This document shows, one piece after another, positions 1-6,854 of a stretch of 12,063 nt of DNA. The DNA lies in NCBI GenBank assembly GCA_934546725.1, contig CAKTED010000020.1, forward strand, positions 1 through 12,063, written 5' to 3'. Numbering within the stretch: the first letter of the stretch is position 1; every line of letters begins with the position of its first letter. Origin of the DNA: an uncultured Oscillospiraceae bacterium. Its GTDB lineage: Bacteria > Bacillota > Clostridia > Oscillospirales > Oscillospiraceae. The notes below the pieces were generated by a model. That model did no database searches. It had not been told where the DNA came from and saw only the letters and a program-made list of their open reading frames with translations. Position numbers and translations under genes: made by a program.

Positions 1-2
1 GA

Positions 3-284
3 CTTATAGCGGTGTGCAGAGTGGAGATATATGAGGACGCGATAGCCGTTTGCTCCATGTTTGGCAGCAGGGTCTATCCGGCGGAGCAGATAAGCGCGAT
101 AATATGGTCCTATCCCGGCGTGAACCCCGTAAACTCCCGCGCGGCAAGAACGAACAACACCATTGCTGAGCTCATCATAAAAGGCGAGCACAAAAGCGTG
201 AAGCTTTCCGACGCGTATTACAGAAATCTTGAAAAATCCCTTACGGCATTCCAAACCTCGAGAAAGATCCCGAAAGAGCTTTGA
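3..284 (+). CDS. C-terminal part of a hypothetical protein (5' end outside window)
   Basis: The reading frame is open to the left edge, so this is the last 93 residues of a longer protein. A GTG at 12 is the first start codon inside the window, but no ribosome binding site can be assessed, and the residues before it (L-I-A) fit the same frame, so I treat the gene as partial. The visible part alternates short hydrophobic strands and charged turns (VEIYEDAIAV, AELIIKGEHKSVKLSDAYY). By eye this resembles the beta-rich PH-like domains common in small Firmicutes proteins, but I cannot assign a family. There are no membrane segments in the visible part. The gene ends 20 bases before a strong rho-independent terminator, so it is the last gene of its transcript. 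The coding call is fairly sure; the function is unknown. Confidence 0.6.
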   Translation, partial: LIAVCRVEIYEDAIAVCSMFGSRVYPAEQISAIIWSYPGVNPVNSRAARTNNTIAELIIKGEHKSVKLSDAYYRNLEKSLTAFQTSRKIPKEL

Positions 285-304
285 TCGCACGGCATACATA
301 AGGG

Positions 305-350
305 CCGCGGCATGCACCATTCAAGCGCTGCATGCCGCGGTTTTGCTTTT
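305..350 (+). terminator. Rho-independent terminator after the first gene
   Basis: A perfect 12-bp inverted repeat, CCGCGGCATGCA (305-316) with TGCATGCCGCGG (329-340), encloses a 12-base loop and is followed by TTTTGCTTTT. The T-rich side is on the plus strand, so it serves the gene ending at 284. The downstream arm lies inside the last codons of the opposing minus-strand gene (stop at 321-323). Read on the minus strand the hairpin has no T-tract, so it is probably a poor terminator for that gene. Confidence 0.85.
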
Positions 351-803
351 GTCGAGCGCGGCGGAGATAATGTTCTCCGCGCTGCGCTCCGTCTCCGGCA
401 CGCGGCAGACGACTATGACGAGGCCGCCGTGGGCGCGGACCTCCGCCGCGGAGCCGCAGACGTAAAAGATCCCCGAAGAATATTCGCGCTCATCGCCGTA
501 GAACGCAAGGGCGCAGAGCGCGCCGCCTCCCGGCTGCGGCAGAGCGAGAAACGGTCCTCCGGTAAAAATCTCTACGCCAGGCTCGGGGGAGCGGCAGATA
601 ACGGGGCCGCCAGGCGTATCGAGAACGAAAAGCTCCGCGTCGGTCCCGCAAAGCTCCGTGCGCCATACCTCCCGGCATGCAAGTCCGGCCGCGCGGAAAA
701 CGGACATCCGCGAGCGCAGAATTAAGCGCCCGACGGACAGCGCCGCAAATACAATGACAAGTACGGCGGCAATGCGCGCCCAGCCGCGCAGGCATTTGCG
801 CAT
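321..803 (-). CDS. Small membrane-anchored hypothetical protein
   Basis: This 160-residue protein is not one I recognise. The start is the ATG at 803, chosen because GGAGGT (811-816 on the plus strand as acctcc) lies 7 bases upstream; a TTG at 821 would precede that site. The N-terminus is basic (MRKCLRGWAR) and is followed by one hydrophobic helix at about residues 11-29, then an arginine-rich boundary. This fits a single-pass inner-membrane anchor or uncleaved signal. The remaining ~130 residues are probably extracytoplasmic and rich in short beta-like hydrophobic runs, with several cysteines (near CREVWRTELCG, GALCALAF, FYVCGS, VIVVCR). It is convergent with the gene at 3-284 and divergent from dxs. 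No clear sigma-A promoter was found upstream. The opposite strand also has open frames here, but none has a ribosome binding site. I am moderately sure the gene is real and cannot infer a function. Confidence 0.6.
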   Translation of the reverse strand: MRKCLRGWARIAAVLVIVFAALSVGRLILRSRMSVFRAAGLACREVWRTELCGTDAELFVLDTPGGPVICRSPEPGVEIFTGGPFLALPQPGGGALCALAFYGDEREYSSGIFYVCGSAAEVRAHGGLVIVVCRVPETERSAENIISAALDKSKTAACSA

Positions 804-1024
804 AAGCAACACCTCCAGCAATATTTTATGCCGGGCGGCTGTAAAAATTTTCCGTTAAGCGTGCGCGAAACGAAAGTTTTTACCGCGTTTGGCTTGTAAT
901 ACAAATGAATATTTGATAGAATATGGCGTATAAAGTGAATATAACTCGCAATAACTCAAAATATCCGTGCGGATGCGCCGTAAAGCCACCGTGCGGAGCT
1001 TATTATGAGAGGTAGCACTCCTGA
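804..1024. other. Divergent intergenic region upstream of dxs
   Basis: This 221-base spacer is AT-rich compared with its flanks, especially 880-960. It contains the ribosome binding site of the minus-strand gene (811-816), a candidate dxs promoter (894-922), two near-identical 10-mers (AAATGAATAT at 903-912 and AAGTGAATAT at 933-942) exactly 30 bases apart, and a short palindrome ATCCG-TG-CGGAT (963-974) whose half CCGTGCGGA recurs about 25 bases downstream. GAGAGGT (1007-1013) is the only Shine-Dalgarno-like element before dxs, 11 bases from the ATG, which is longer than usual. I see no riboswitch, tRNA or small ORF. Confidence 0.6.
894..922 (+). promoter_or_regulatory. Candidate sigma-A promoter for the dxs operon
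   Basis: The -35 element TTGTAA (894-899, 4 of 6 consensus) is separated by exactly 17 bases from the -10 element TAGAAT (917-922, 5 of 6). The -10 is preceded by TGA, which makes it an extended -10. The start of transcription would be near 929, giving a leader of about 95 bases. This is a motif match only. Confidence 0.5.
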
Positions 1025-2905
1025 ATGGATAAGATACTTCAGAGAATAAATTCTCCGGCGGATCTTAAAAAGCTTGATAAGGCGGAGCTTAACGGTCTTT
1101 GTGGAGAAATACGTTCGTTTCTTATAGATAATGTTTCAAAAACCGGCGGACATCGTGCGTCGAACCTCGGCATTGTTGAGCTGACGGTCGCGCTTGACCG
1201 CGTGTTTGACCCGGAAAGGGACCGTATACTTTTTGACGTTGGCCACCAGAGCTATGTGCAGAAGCTGCTCAGCGGCAGACGCGAGGGCTTTGGATCGCTG
1301 CGCAGGCTTGGCGGAATGGCGGGCTTTCCCAAGCCGTCCGAGTCGCCCTGCGACCCGTTTATAGCCGGGCATGCGTCCGATTCCATATCCGTTGCGCTCG
1401 GAATGGCGCGGGCGCGAAGCCTGAAGGGCGAGGATTACAGCGTGGTCGCCGTTATAGGCGACGGTGCAATGACTGGCGGTCTCGCCTATGAGGGTATGAA
1501 TAATGCCGGACAGAGCGGCGAGCCGCTTATCGTTATACTGAACGATAACGGCATGTCGATAACGCGCAACGTTGGCGGCATTGCAAAAACGCTTGCTCAC
1601 CAGAGAACGAAGCCCGCGTATTACAGCTTCAAGGTGATATATCGCAAGGTGCTCAAAAGGCTTCCCGGCGGCGACAGGCTCTATGCTTTCAACCACAGGA
1701 TCAAAACAGCCATAAAGGAAGCGATACTTAATTGCAGCATGTTCGAGGAGATGGGCTTTCATTATCTGGGCCCGGTGGACGGGCACGATATAAAGCGCCT
1801 GGAATATATGCTGCGGCACGCAAAGTCGCTTAAAGAGCCGGTGCTGCTGCACGTTGTAACGCAGAAGGGGCGGGGCTATGCCCCGGCGGAGCAGAATCCG
1901 GACGCCTATCACGGCGTACCGGCCTTTGACCCGGCCACAGGCGTGGATACGCGTGCGAAGAAGGATTTTTCAAATGTTTTTGGCAGGCGTCTCATACGCC
2001 TTGCGGAGAAAAACGACCGCGTCTGTGCCATCACGGCCGCGATGTGCTCCGGCACGGGGCTTGTGGACTTTGCAGAGCGCTTCCCACGGCGATTTTTTGA
2101 CGAGGGGATAGCTGAGGGGCACGCCGTATCCATGGCGGCGGGCATGGCAAAGCAGGGGATGATCCCGGTTTTTGCCGTATATTCGACCTTTTTGCAGCGT
2201 TCGTATGACATGCTGCTGCATGACGTTGCCATCCTCGGCCTGCACGTTGTGCTGGCGGTGGATCGCGCGGGAATAGTCGGCGCTGACGGAGAGACGCATC
2301 AGGGCATGTTTGACGTCGGCTATCTGCGGCAGATCCCCGGCATGCGCATATATGCTCCGGCAAGCTTTGCCGAGCTTGAGGATATGCTGGAAAGAGCCGT
2401 GAATGAGGATACCGGCCCCGTTGCCATACGTTATCCGCGCGGCAGTGAGGGGGAATACAGGGCCGGAGGAACGGCTCCGGCGGCGCTGCTGAGGCAGGGC
2501 GGGGACGTTACGCTCGTCTGCTACGGAACGGAGATAAACCACGTTCTGCGCGCTGCGGAAATGCTCTCCCGGGAGGGAGTGGAGGCTGACGTGATAAAGC
2601 TTGGCCTCATAAAGCCCGTGGACATTACCCCGATAGAGCGCTCCGTGAAAAAAACGGGGCGGATAGCCGTTATCGAGGAATGCGCGGCGTCCGGCTGCGT
2701 GGGCGAGGAGATACTTTCGCGCCTTATGAGCGCGGGGATCTGCGCGCGCTCGGCGCTTATAAATCTCGGAGACGGATTTGTGCCCCACGGCGGGGTGGAC
2801 GAGCTGCTGCATGAATATGGGCTTGACGCGCAGGGAATATTCAAAAGCGTGATGCGCCTTAAGGATACCGAAGAAAAGAACGAAAAGGGAATGGCCGCTG
2901 AATGA
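1025..2905 (+). CDS. dxs: 1-deoxy-D-xylulose-5-phosphate synthase
   Basis: DXS condenses pyruvate with glyceraldehyde 3-phosphate, using thiamine diphosphate, to make DXP. This is the first step of the MEP isoprenoid pathway and also feeds thiamine and pyridoxal synthesis. The protein is cytosolic and normally a homodimer. At 626 residues it has the usual length (about 620). In order, I see GGHRASNLG with the conserved His43, DVGHQSYVQKLLSGR (71-85), the ThDP/Mg motif GDGAMTGG (145-152) paired with LNDN (172-175), YHGVPAFDP (295-303), the transketolase-type catalytic Glu364 in DEGIAEGHA, and VDRAGIVGADGETHQG (412-427) with the substrate-binding His425. The C-terminal transketolase domain is intact to the end. 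The start is the ATG at 1025, matching family N-termini. The stop overlaps the tlyA start by ATGA, implying translational coupling. In many relatives xseA, xseB and ispA lie directly upstream; here they do not. Confidence 0.97.
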   Translation: MDKILQRINSPADLKKLDKAELNGLCGEIRSFLIDNVSKTGGHRASNLGIVELTVALDRVFDPERDRILFDVGHQSYVQKLLSGRREGFGSLRRLGGMAGFPKPSESPCDPFIAGHASDSISVALGMARARSLKGEDYSVVAVIGDGAMTGGLAYEGMNNAGQSGEPLIVILNDNGMSITRNVGGIAKTLAHQRTKPAYYSFKVIYRKVLKRLPGGDRLYAFNHRIKTAIKEAILNCSMFEEMGFHYLGPVDGHDIKRLEYMLRHAKSLKEPVLLHVVTQKGRGYAPAEQNPDAYHGVPAFDPATGVDTRAKKDFSNVFGRRLIRLAEKNDRVCAITAAMCSGTGLVDFAERFPRRFFDEGIAEGHAVSMAAGMAKQGMIPVFAVYSTFLQRSYDMLLHDVAILGLHVVLAVDRAGIVGADGETHQGMFDVGYLRQIPGMRIYAPASFAELEDMLERAVNEDTGPVAIRYPRGSEGEYRAGGTAPAALLRQGGDVTLVCYGTEINHVLRAAEMLSREGVEADVIKLGLIKPVDITPIERSVKKTGRIAVIEECAASGCVGEEILSRLMSAGICARSALINLGDGFVPHGGVDELLHEYGLDAQGIFKSVMRLKDTEEKNEKGMAAE

Positions 2906-3711
2906 AAAAAGAAAGACTTGACGTGCTCCTCGTGCAGAGGGGCCTTTCCACGAGCCGCGAGAGGGCTAAGGCGGATATAATGAGCGGACTTGTATACGTT
3001 GGCGAGCAGCGGATGGACAAGGCCGGGATCATGCTTGCGGAGGATGCAAAAATAGAACTGCGCGGCAGGACGCTTGAATACGTCAGTCGCGGCGGACTGA
3101 AGCTTGAGAAGGCGCTCAATGCCTTCGGAGTATCGCCGGAGGGGCGGATATGCGCCGACTGCGGCGCGTCGACGGGCGGCTTTACTGACTGCATGCTCAA
3201 GCGCGGCGCCGCAAAGGTTTATGCGATAGACGTCGGCTACGGCCAGCTTGCGTGGTCTCTGCGCAGCGATGAGCGCGTTGTGGTGCTCGAGCGCACCAAT
3301 GTGCGCCATATAACGCACGAGCAGGTGCCGGACGACATAGGTCTTGCAACGATAGACGTTTCGTTCATTTCGCTCAGAACCGTGCTGCCGGCCGTGAAGG
3401 GGCTGCTTTCGCCGGAGGGCGAGATAGTTTGCCTCATAAAGCCGCAGTTTGAGGCCGGGCGTGAAAAGGTAGGCAAAAAGGGAGTTGTCCGCGAGCTTTC
3501 GACGCATAAGGAGGTTCTGCGCGACTTTATGAAAAACGCGCGGGAGCTTGGCCTTGCGGTAAAGGGAATCACGTTTTCGCCGATAAAGGGGCCGGAGGGC
3601 AATATTGAATATCTCGGATGGCTGCGGCAGGACGGCGAGACTGCGGAGATAGATACGGACGCCATTGCGGAAATGTCGCACGGCGAGCTTTCGGAAGGCG
3701 GAGAAAAATGA
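2902..3711 (+). CDS. tlyA: TlyA-family 23S/16S rRNA (cytidine-2'-O)-methyltransferase
   Basis: TlyA/YqxC proteins methylate ribose 2'-OH groups of rRNA cytidines using S-adenosylmethionine. They are often mislabelled haemolysins. The protein has 269 residues. An S4 RNA-binding domain lies at about 1-60 (ERLDVLLVQRGLSTSRERAKADIMSG), followed by an FtsJ/RrmJ-like Rossmann methyltransferase with the SAM loop DCGASTGGFTD (86-96). Lys67, Asp152 (IDVSFISL), Lys180 (LIKPQFE) and Glu236 (GNIEYLGW) match the K-D-K-E catalytic tetrad described for Mycobacterium tuberculosis TlyA with a constant offset of two residues. The lack of an N-terminal extension suggests the shorter class that modifies only the large-subunit site; this is inference. 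The interdomain linker reads LEYV where the M. tuberculosis protein has RAWV. The start overlaps the dxs stop (ATGA), and the stop overlaps the nadK start in the same way. Confidence 0.95.
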   Translation: MKKERLDVLLVQRGLSTSRERAKADIMSGLVYVGEQRMDKAGIMLAEDAKIELRGRTLEYVSRGGLKLEKALNAFGVSPEGRICADCGASTGGFTDCMLKRGAAKVYAIDVGYGQLAWSLRSDERVVVLERTNVRHITHEQVPDDIGLATIDVSFISLRTVLPAVKGLLSPEGEIVCLIKPQFEAGREKVGKKGVVRELSTHKEVLRDFMKNARELGLAVKGITFSPIKGPEGNIEYLGWLRQDGETAEIDTDAIAEMSHGELSEGGEK

Positions 3712-4559
3712 AAAAAATACTTCTCTGCGCCAATTCCGACAGGAGCGGGATAACCGAGACGATAATCGAGCGGATCCTTGACTTCGGCCTGGAGGCGATG
3801 GTATATTCGCCGTTCAGACCGCTGAAGAATTTTAAATACCCCGAGCTTCTGAGCGAAAACGTTCCCGAGGACGCCATGAGCGCGGATATGCTCATCTGCA
3901 TGGGCGGGGACGGTACGATCCTCTCCTGCTCAAAGCTTGCCGCGATGGCGGAGATACCTGTTCTCGGCATAAACTACGGGCACAAGGGCTTCATCGCCGC
4001 GCTTGAGCCGGACGAGATTGCATCGCTCGACGGTATACTGGGCGGCAGCTTTGAAACGGAGGACAGAATGATGCTCTCCGCCGAGGTGCTCAGGGGGGGA
4101 GAGACCGCTTTTGCAGACTTTGGCCTGAACGAGGCCGTGGTGCGCAGCGCAGGCAGTCACCCGGTGCGCATCACCGTTTTTGGAGACGGCGTTGAGATAA
4201 CGGCCTTTGGCGGAGACGGCGTGATAGTGGCCACTCCGACGGGCTCCACGGCGTACTCAATGTCTGCAGGAGGGCCGATAGTTGAACCCGGCGCAGAAAA
4301 CCTTATCATAACGCCGATTTGCGCGCATGCTCTGAATGCAAAAACGGTGGTAATGCGCGGAGACAGAACGGTGGAAATACAGCTGACGGAAAGCCCGAGC
4401 TTTGCGGCTGTGCTTGCGGTGGATGGCAGCAGCACATTCGCGCTTGAGGCGACCGACAGGATCATAATCAAAAAATCTGCGCATAGGACAAAGCTTGTTT
4501 CCAGCGCGGGAAGAAGCTTCTATGAGCTGGTGAAAAGAAAGCTGAATACGGATTTTTAA
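3708..4559 (+). CDS. nadK: NAD kinase
   Basis: NAD kinase phosphorylates NAD+ at the adenosine 2'-OH to give NADP+, with ATP or polyphosphate. It is cytosolic and usually oligomeric. The chosen start is the ATG at 3708, which overlaps the tlyA stop (ATGA) and gives MKKILLCANSDRSG, a typical N-terminus. An in-frame upstream ATG at 3618 lies deep inside tlyA and adds an arginine-rich stretch unlike the family. The 283 residues contain the diagnostic GGDGT (66-70), GINYGHKGF (87-95), the NE pair (141-142), and GDGVIVATPTGSTAYSMSAGGP (from 169), followed by ITPICAHALNAKTVV (201-215) and a late VDG (238-240). All are in family order and none is missing. Its position between tlyA and argR is common in Clostridia, while Bacillus subtilis lacks it there. 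A 43-base gap precedes argR. Confidence 0.96.
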   Translation: MKKILLCANSDRSGITETIIERILDFGLEAMVYSPFRPLKNFKYPELLSENVPEDAMSADMLICMGGDGTILSCSKLAAMAEIPVLGINYGHKGFIAALEPDEIASLDGILGGSFETEDRMMLSAEVLRGGETAFADFGLNEAVVRSAGSHPVRITVFGDGVEITAFGGDGVIVATPTGSTAYSMSAGGPIVEPGAENLIITPICAHALNAKTVVMRGDRTVEIQLTESPSFAAVLAVDGSSTFALEATDRIIIKKSAHRTKLVSSAGRSFYELVKRKLNTDF

Positions 4560-4587
4560 CGCCGCCGCGCCGATGGCACGACATGGA

Positions 4588-4592
4588 AAGGA
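4588..4592 (+). promoter_or_regulatory. Ribosome binding site supporting the TTG start of argR
   Basis: AAGGA sits 10 bases before the TTG at 4603. The alternative in-frame ATG at 4573 has no purine-rich element before it, so this site, together with family N-termini, favours the TTG. Confidence 0.55.
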
Positions 4593-4602
4593 TGGGCGGA
4601 AC

Positions 4603-5061
4603 TTGAAAAACGCACGACAGGAAAAAATACTTGAGATCATCGATACGATGGAGATAGAAACGCAGAACCAGCTCATTGAGGCGCTGCGCCAGCATGGCTT
4701 CAACAGCACTCAGGCCACGGTCTCGCGGGATATGCGCGAGCTGAGACTTGTGAAGGAGCTGTCCAAAAACGGCGGCTACAAATACGTTGCGCCGTCCGAC
4801 GGCGGGGTATTCAACTATTCGGAGCGGCTGAAAACGATATTCCGCGAATCCGTCACGTCGTTTGCCTGCGCGCAGAATATCGTTGTTATAAAAACGCTGC
4901 CGGGACTGGCTCCGGCCGCGTGCTCGGCGATAGACGCGATGAATATAAACGAGATCGTCGGCACCCTCGCGGGGGATGATACCGCCTTTCTTGCAATGGT
5001 GGACGTGCCCTCGGCGCACAGCTTCTGCAGCGAGATACAGGCGATGATAAAGGAAAGATAA
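4603..5061 (+). CDS. argR: Arginine repressor ArgR/AhrC
   Basis: ArgR is the hexameric, arginine-dependent regulator that represses arginine biosynthesis and, in Bacillus (AhrC), activates catabolism. The preferred start is the TTG at 4603, giving MKNARQEKILEIID, which matches the standard ArgR N-terminus and a total of 152 residues. The ATG at 4573 would add ten residues with no ribosome binding site. The N-terminal winged helix-turn-helix (about 1-68) contains FNSTQATVSRDMRELRLVK (33-51), with the SR pair that contacts ARG boxes. The C-terminal domain (about 80-152) carries VIKTLPGLAPAACSAID (95-111) and the arginine-binding GTLAGDDT (120-127) with Asp125 and Asp126. Placement between nadK and recN is the conserved Firmicutes arrangement. 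I found no convincing ARG box before the operon, so autoregulation is not shown. Confidence 0.95.
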   Translation: MKNARQEKILEIIDTMEIETQNQLIEALRQHGFNSTQATVSRDMRELRLVKELSKNGGYKYVAPSDGGVFNYSERLKTIFRESVTSFACAQNIVVIKTLPGLAPAACSAIDAMNINEIVGTLAGDDTAFLAMVDVPSAHSFCSEIQAMIKER

Positions 5062-5100
5062 GGCCGAGAGACCGGAAAGAAACGGGACTGAGGTGGAAAA

Positions 5101-6795
5101 ATGCTGAATTTGCTCCACATTGAAAATGTAGCCGTTATCGAGCGGGCTGATATTGAGTTTGAGTCGGGGATGAACGTTCTCACCGGCGAGACCGGCGCGG
5201 GCAAATCCATAATCATAGACTCCATAAACGCCATCCTGGGCGACAGGGTGTCCAGGAGCCTTGTCCGCAGCGGGGCGACCGGGGCGCGGATAAGCGCCGA
5301 ATTCACGGCGGATAACGTTCCGTCGGAGTGGTTTGAGGAAAACGACGTTGAGCCGGACGACGACCGGCTGGTGATAACGCGCAAAATTTCTGCCGACGGC
5401 AAAAGCTCGGCAAGAGTGAACGGTTCCCCGGTGAGCACGGCGCAGCTGCGCGCGCTTGGCGACAGACTTATCGACGTTCACGGGCAGAATGACGGTCGCA
5501 GACTGCTGAGCGAGACCAGTCACAGAGCGTATCTTGACCGCTTTGCGGGCCTTGGCGACAATCTGACGGCGTACAGGGCGGAGTATTCCGTCTATGCCGG
5601 GCTGAAGGATCGGCTGGAGGAGCTGCGGCAGGGCGAGGCGGATAAGGAGTTTCGCTGCGAGGAGCTGAGGCGGCGGATCAGAGAGATCGAGGATGCCGCG
5701 CCAGAGGAGGGAGAGTATGAGGCCCTTTCGGAGCGGCGAAAGCTCCTGAGCAATGCGGGGCGCATTACGGAAAGCCTGGAGAGAGCGTACTGCGCGCTTT
5801 ACGGCGGCGACGGGAGCGACGGCGCGATATCCATGATGATAGAGGCCGAGGGCGAGCTTTCCGCCGCGCAGCGGTACACCGGGAGTGCCGACGGGATATA
5901 TAACGACCTTGCCGACCTGCGTTACCAGGCGGAGGATATTGCCGAACGGCTGGCGTCGCTGAAGGACAGCCTGGACTTTTCTCCCGGAGAGCTTGACCGT
6001 ATTGAAAGCCGACTGAGCGTTCTTGGCAGGCTCAGAAAGAAATACGGCGAGGTGGCCGATATTCTCGCAGCACTTGAAAAGGCGAAAAACGAGCTGGAGG
6101 ATACGGAGTATCTTTCGGAACGCGTCGAAAAGCTTGAAGCCGAGCTTTCAGCGCGGCGCGAAAAGCTCAGGACCGCGGCGGAAAAAATATCCGCCGCACG
6201 CAAAAAAGCGGCGGCGGAGCTGGAAAAGCGGATAATCGCGGAGCTTTCGGGGCTGAATATGCCGGGAGTGCGCTTCAAAACGGAGCTGCTGCCGAAGGGC
6301 GGCGATGACGGCTTTGACTCCACCGGCTGCGACAGCGTCCGGTTCCTGATGTCCGCAAACGCCGGCGAGGAGCTGGGGAGAATAAGCAAAATTGCCTCCG
6401 GCGGCGAGCTTTCGAGGATAATGCTTGCGATGAAAACCGTCCTGACCGGCGACGGAGACGCGCAGACCATGGTTTTCGACGAGATAGATACCGGCGTTTC
6501 CGGGCGCGCGGCGCAGCGCGTGGCCGAAAAGCTGGCGCAGGTGAGCCGCGGCAGGCAGGTCCTGTGCGTTACGCATCTGCCGCAGCTTGCGGTCATGGCC
6601 GACGCGCAGTTCCTTGTGGAAAAGGGGAGCGACGGCGAGCGGACCTTTACGCGAGTGAAAAAGCTCTGCGGCCGTGAGCGGCTTGAGGAGATAGCACGGA
6701 TCACCGGCGGCGAGCATGTGAGCGAGACGCTGCTTGAGGGCGCGGCGGAGCAGATAGCTGCGGCCGAAAAATTCAAATCCGCGCTGAGGGCGTAA
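5101..6795 (+). CDS. recN: DNA repair protein RecN
   Basis: RecN is an SMC-like ATPase recruited early to DNA double-strand breaks, where it helps hold ends together for recombination. It acts on the nucleoid. At 564 residues it is close to the Bacillus protein (about 576). The N-terminal half-ATPase begins LLHIENVAVIERADIEF and has Walker A GETGAGKS (29-36). A long charged, Glu/Lys/Arg-rich central part (about 150-385) is the expected antiparallel coiled coil, shorter than in true SMCs. The C-terminal half has the ABC signature ASGGELSR (432-439), Walker B MVFDEIDTG (457-465) and the switch His492 in VTHLPQL. Both ATPase halves are complete. GAGG lies 7 bases before the ATG. It is the last gene of the dxs operon and is followed by a strong terminator. 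No LexA box was found directly upstream, so SOS control of recN, known in Bacillus, is not visible here. Confidence 0.97.
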   Translation: MLNLLHIENVAVIERADIEFESGMNVLTGETGAGKSIIIDSINAILGDRVSRSLVRSGATGARISAEFTADNVPSEWFEENDVEPDDDRLVITRKISADGKSSARVNGSPVSTAQLRALGDRLIDVHGQNDGRRLLSETSHRAYLDRFAGLGDNLTAYRAEYSVYAGLKDRLEELRQGEADKEFRCEELRRRIREIEDAAPEEGEYEALSERRKLLSNAGRITESLERAYCALYGGDGSDGAISMMIEAEGELSAAQRYTGSADGIYNDLADLRYQAEDIAERLASLKDSLDFSPGELDRIESRLSVLGRLRKKYGEVADILAALEKAKNELEDTEYLSERVEKLEAELSARREKLRTAAEKISAARKKAAAELEKRIIAELSGLNMPGVRFKTELLPKGGDDGFDSTGCDSVRFLMSANAGEELGRISKIASGGELSRIMLAMKTVLTGDGDAQTMVFDEIDTGVSGRAAQRVAEKLAQVSRGRQVLCVTHLPQLAVMADAQFLVEKGSDGERTFTRVKKLCGRERLEEIARITGGEHVSETLLEGAAEQIAAAEKFKSALRA

Positions 6796-6812
6796 ACATA
6801 AAAATAAATCAG

Positions 6813-6854
6813 GAGCCTGAGAACTTCAACACGAAGCTCTCAGGCTCTTTTTTT
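6813..6854. terminator. Bidirectional terminator between recN and the bile salt hydrolase gene
   Basis: GAGCCTGAGA (6813-6822) pairs with TCTCAGGCTC (6838-6847). After one mismatch the stem extends inward by CTTC/GAAG, closing a 5-base loop. Seven T's (6848-6854) follow on the plus strand, ideal for recN. On the minus strand the same hairpin is followed by a looser T-rich run (TTTATTTTTAT), so it can also serve the convergent gene, whose stop codon touches the T-tract. Confidence 0.9.

Noticed and set aside
312..725. Plus-strand frame at 312-725 opposite the small membrane protein gene
   Set aside because: It starts inside a terminator hairpin, has no ribosome binding site and is Arg/Ala-rich without hydrophobic or domain structure.
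906..949. ARG boxes for ArgR autoregulation upstream of dxs
   Set aside because: TGAAT half-sites are present at 906 and 936, but the expected ATTCA partner half four bases later is absent in both.
929..1024. A riboswitch in the dxs leader (for example TPP, since DXP feeds thiamine synthesis)
   Set aside because: No THI-box CUGAGA element or extended helix pattern was seen, and the leader is only about 95 bases.
1136..3681. Long minus-strand open frames opposite dxs and tlyA (1136-1912, 1970-2812, 2521-3681)
   Set aside because: They lie entirely opposite genes with intact catalytic motifs, have no recognisable domains or ribosome binding sites, and show the Arg/His/Ala-rich composition typical of antisense frames in GC-rich DNA.
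4573..4602. ATG at 4573 as the start of argR
   Set aside because: It adds ten residues not typical of ArgR and lacks a ribosome binding site, while the TTG at 4603 gives the standard N-terminus.
5040..5100. A LexA box directly upstream of recN
   Set aside because: The 39-base argR-recN gap contains no GAAC-N4-GTTC or near match; recN seems to be expressed from the operon.
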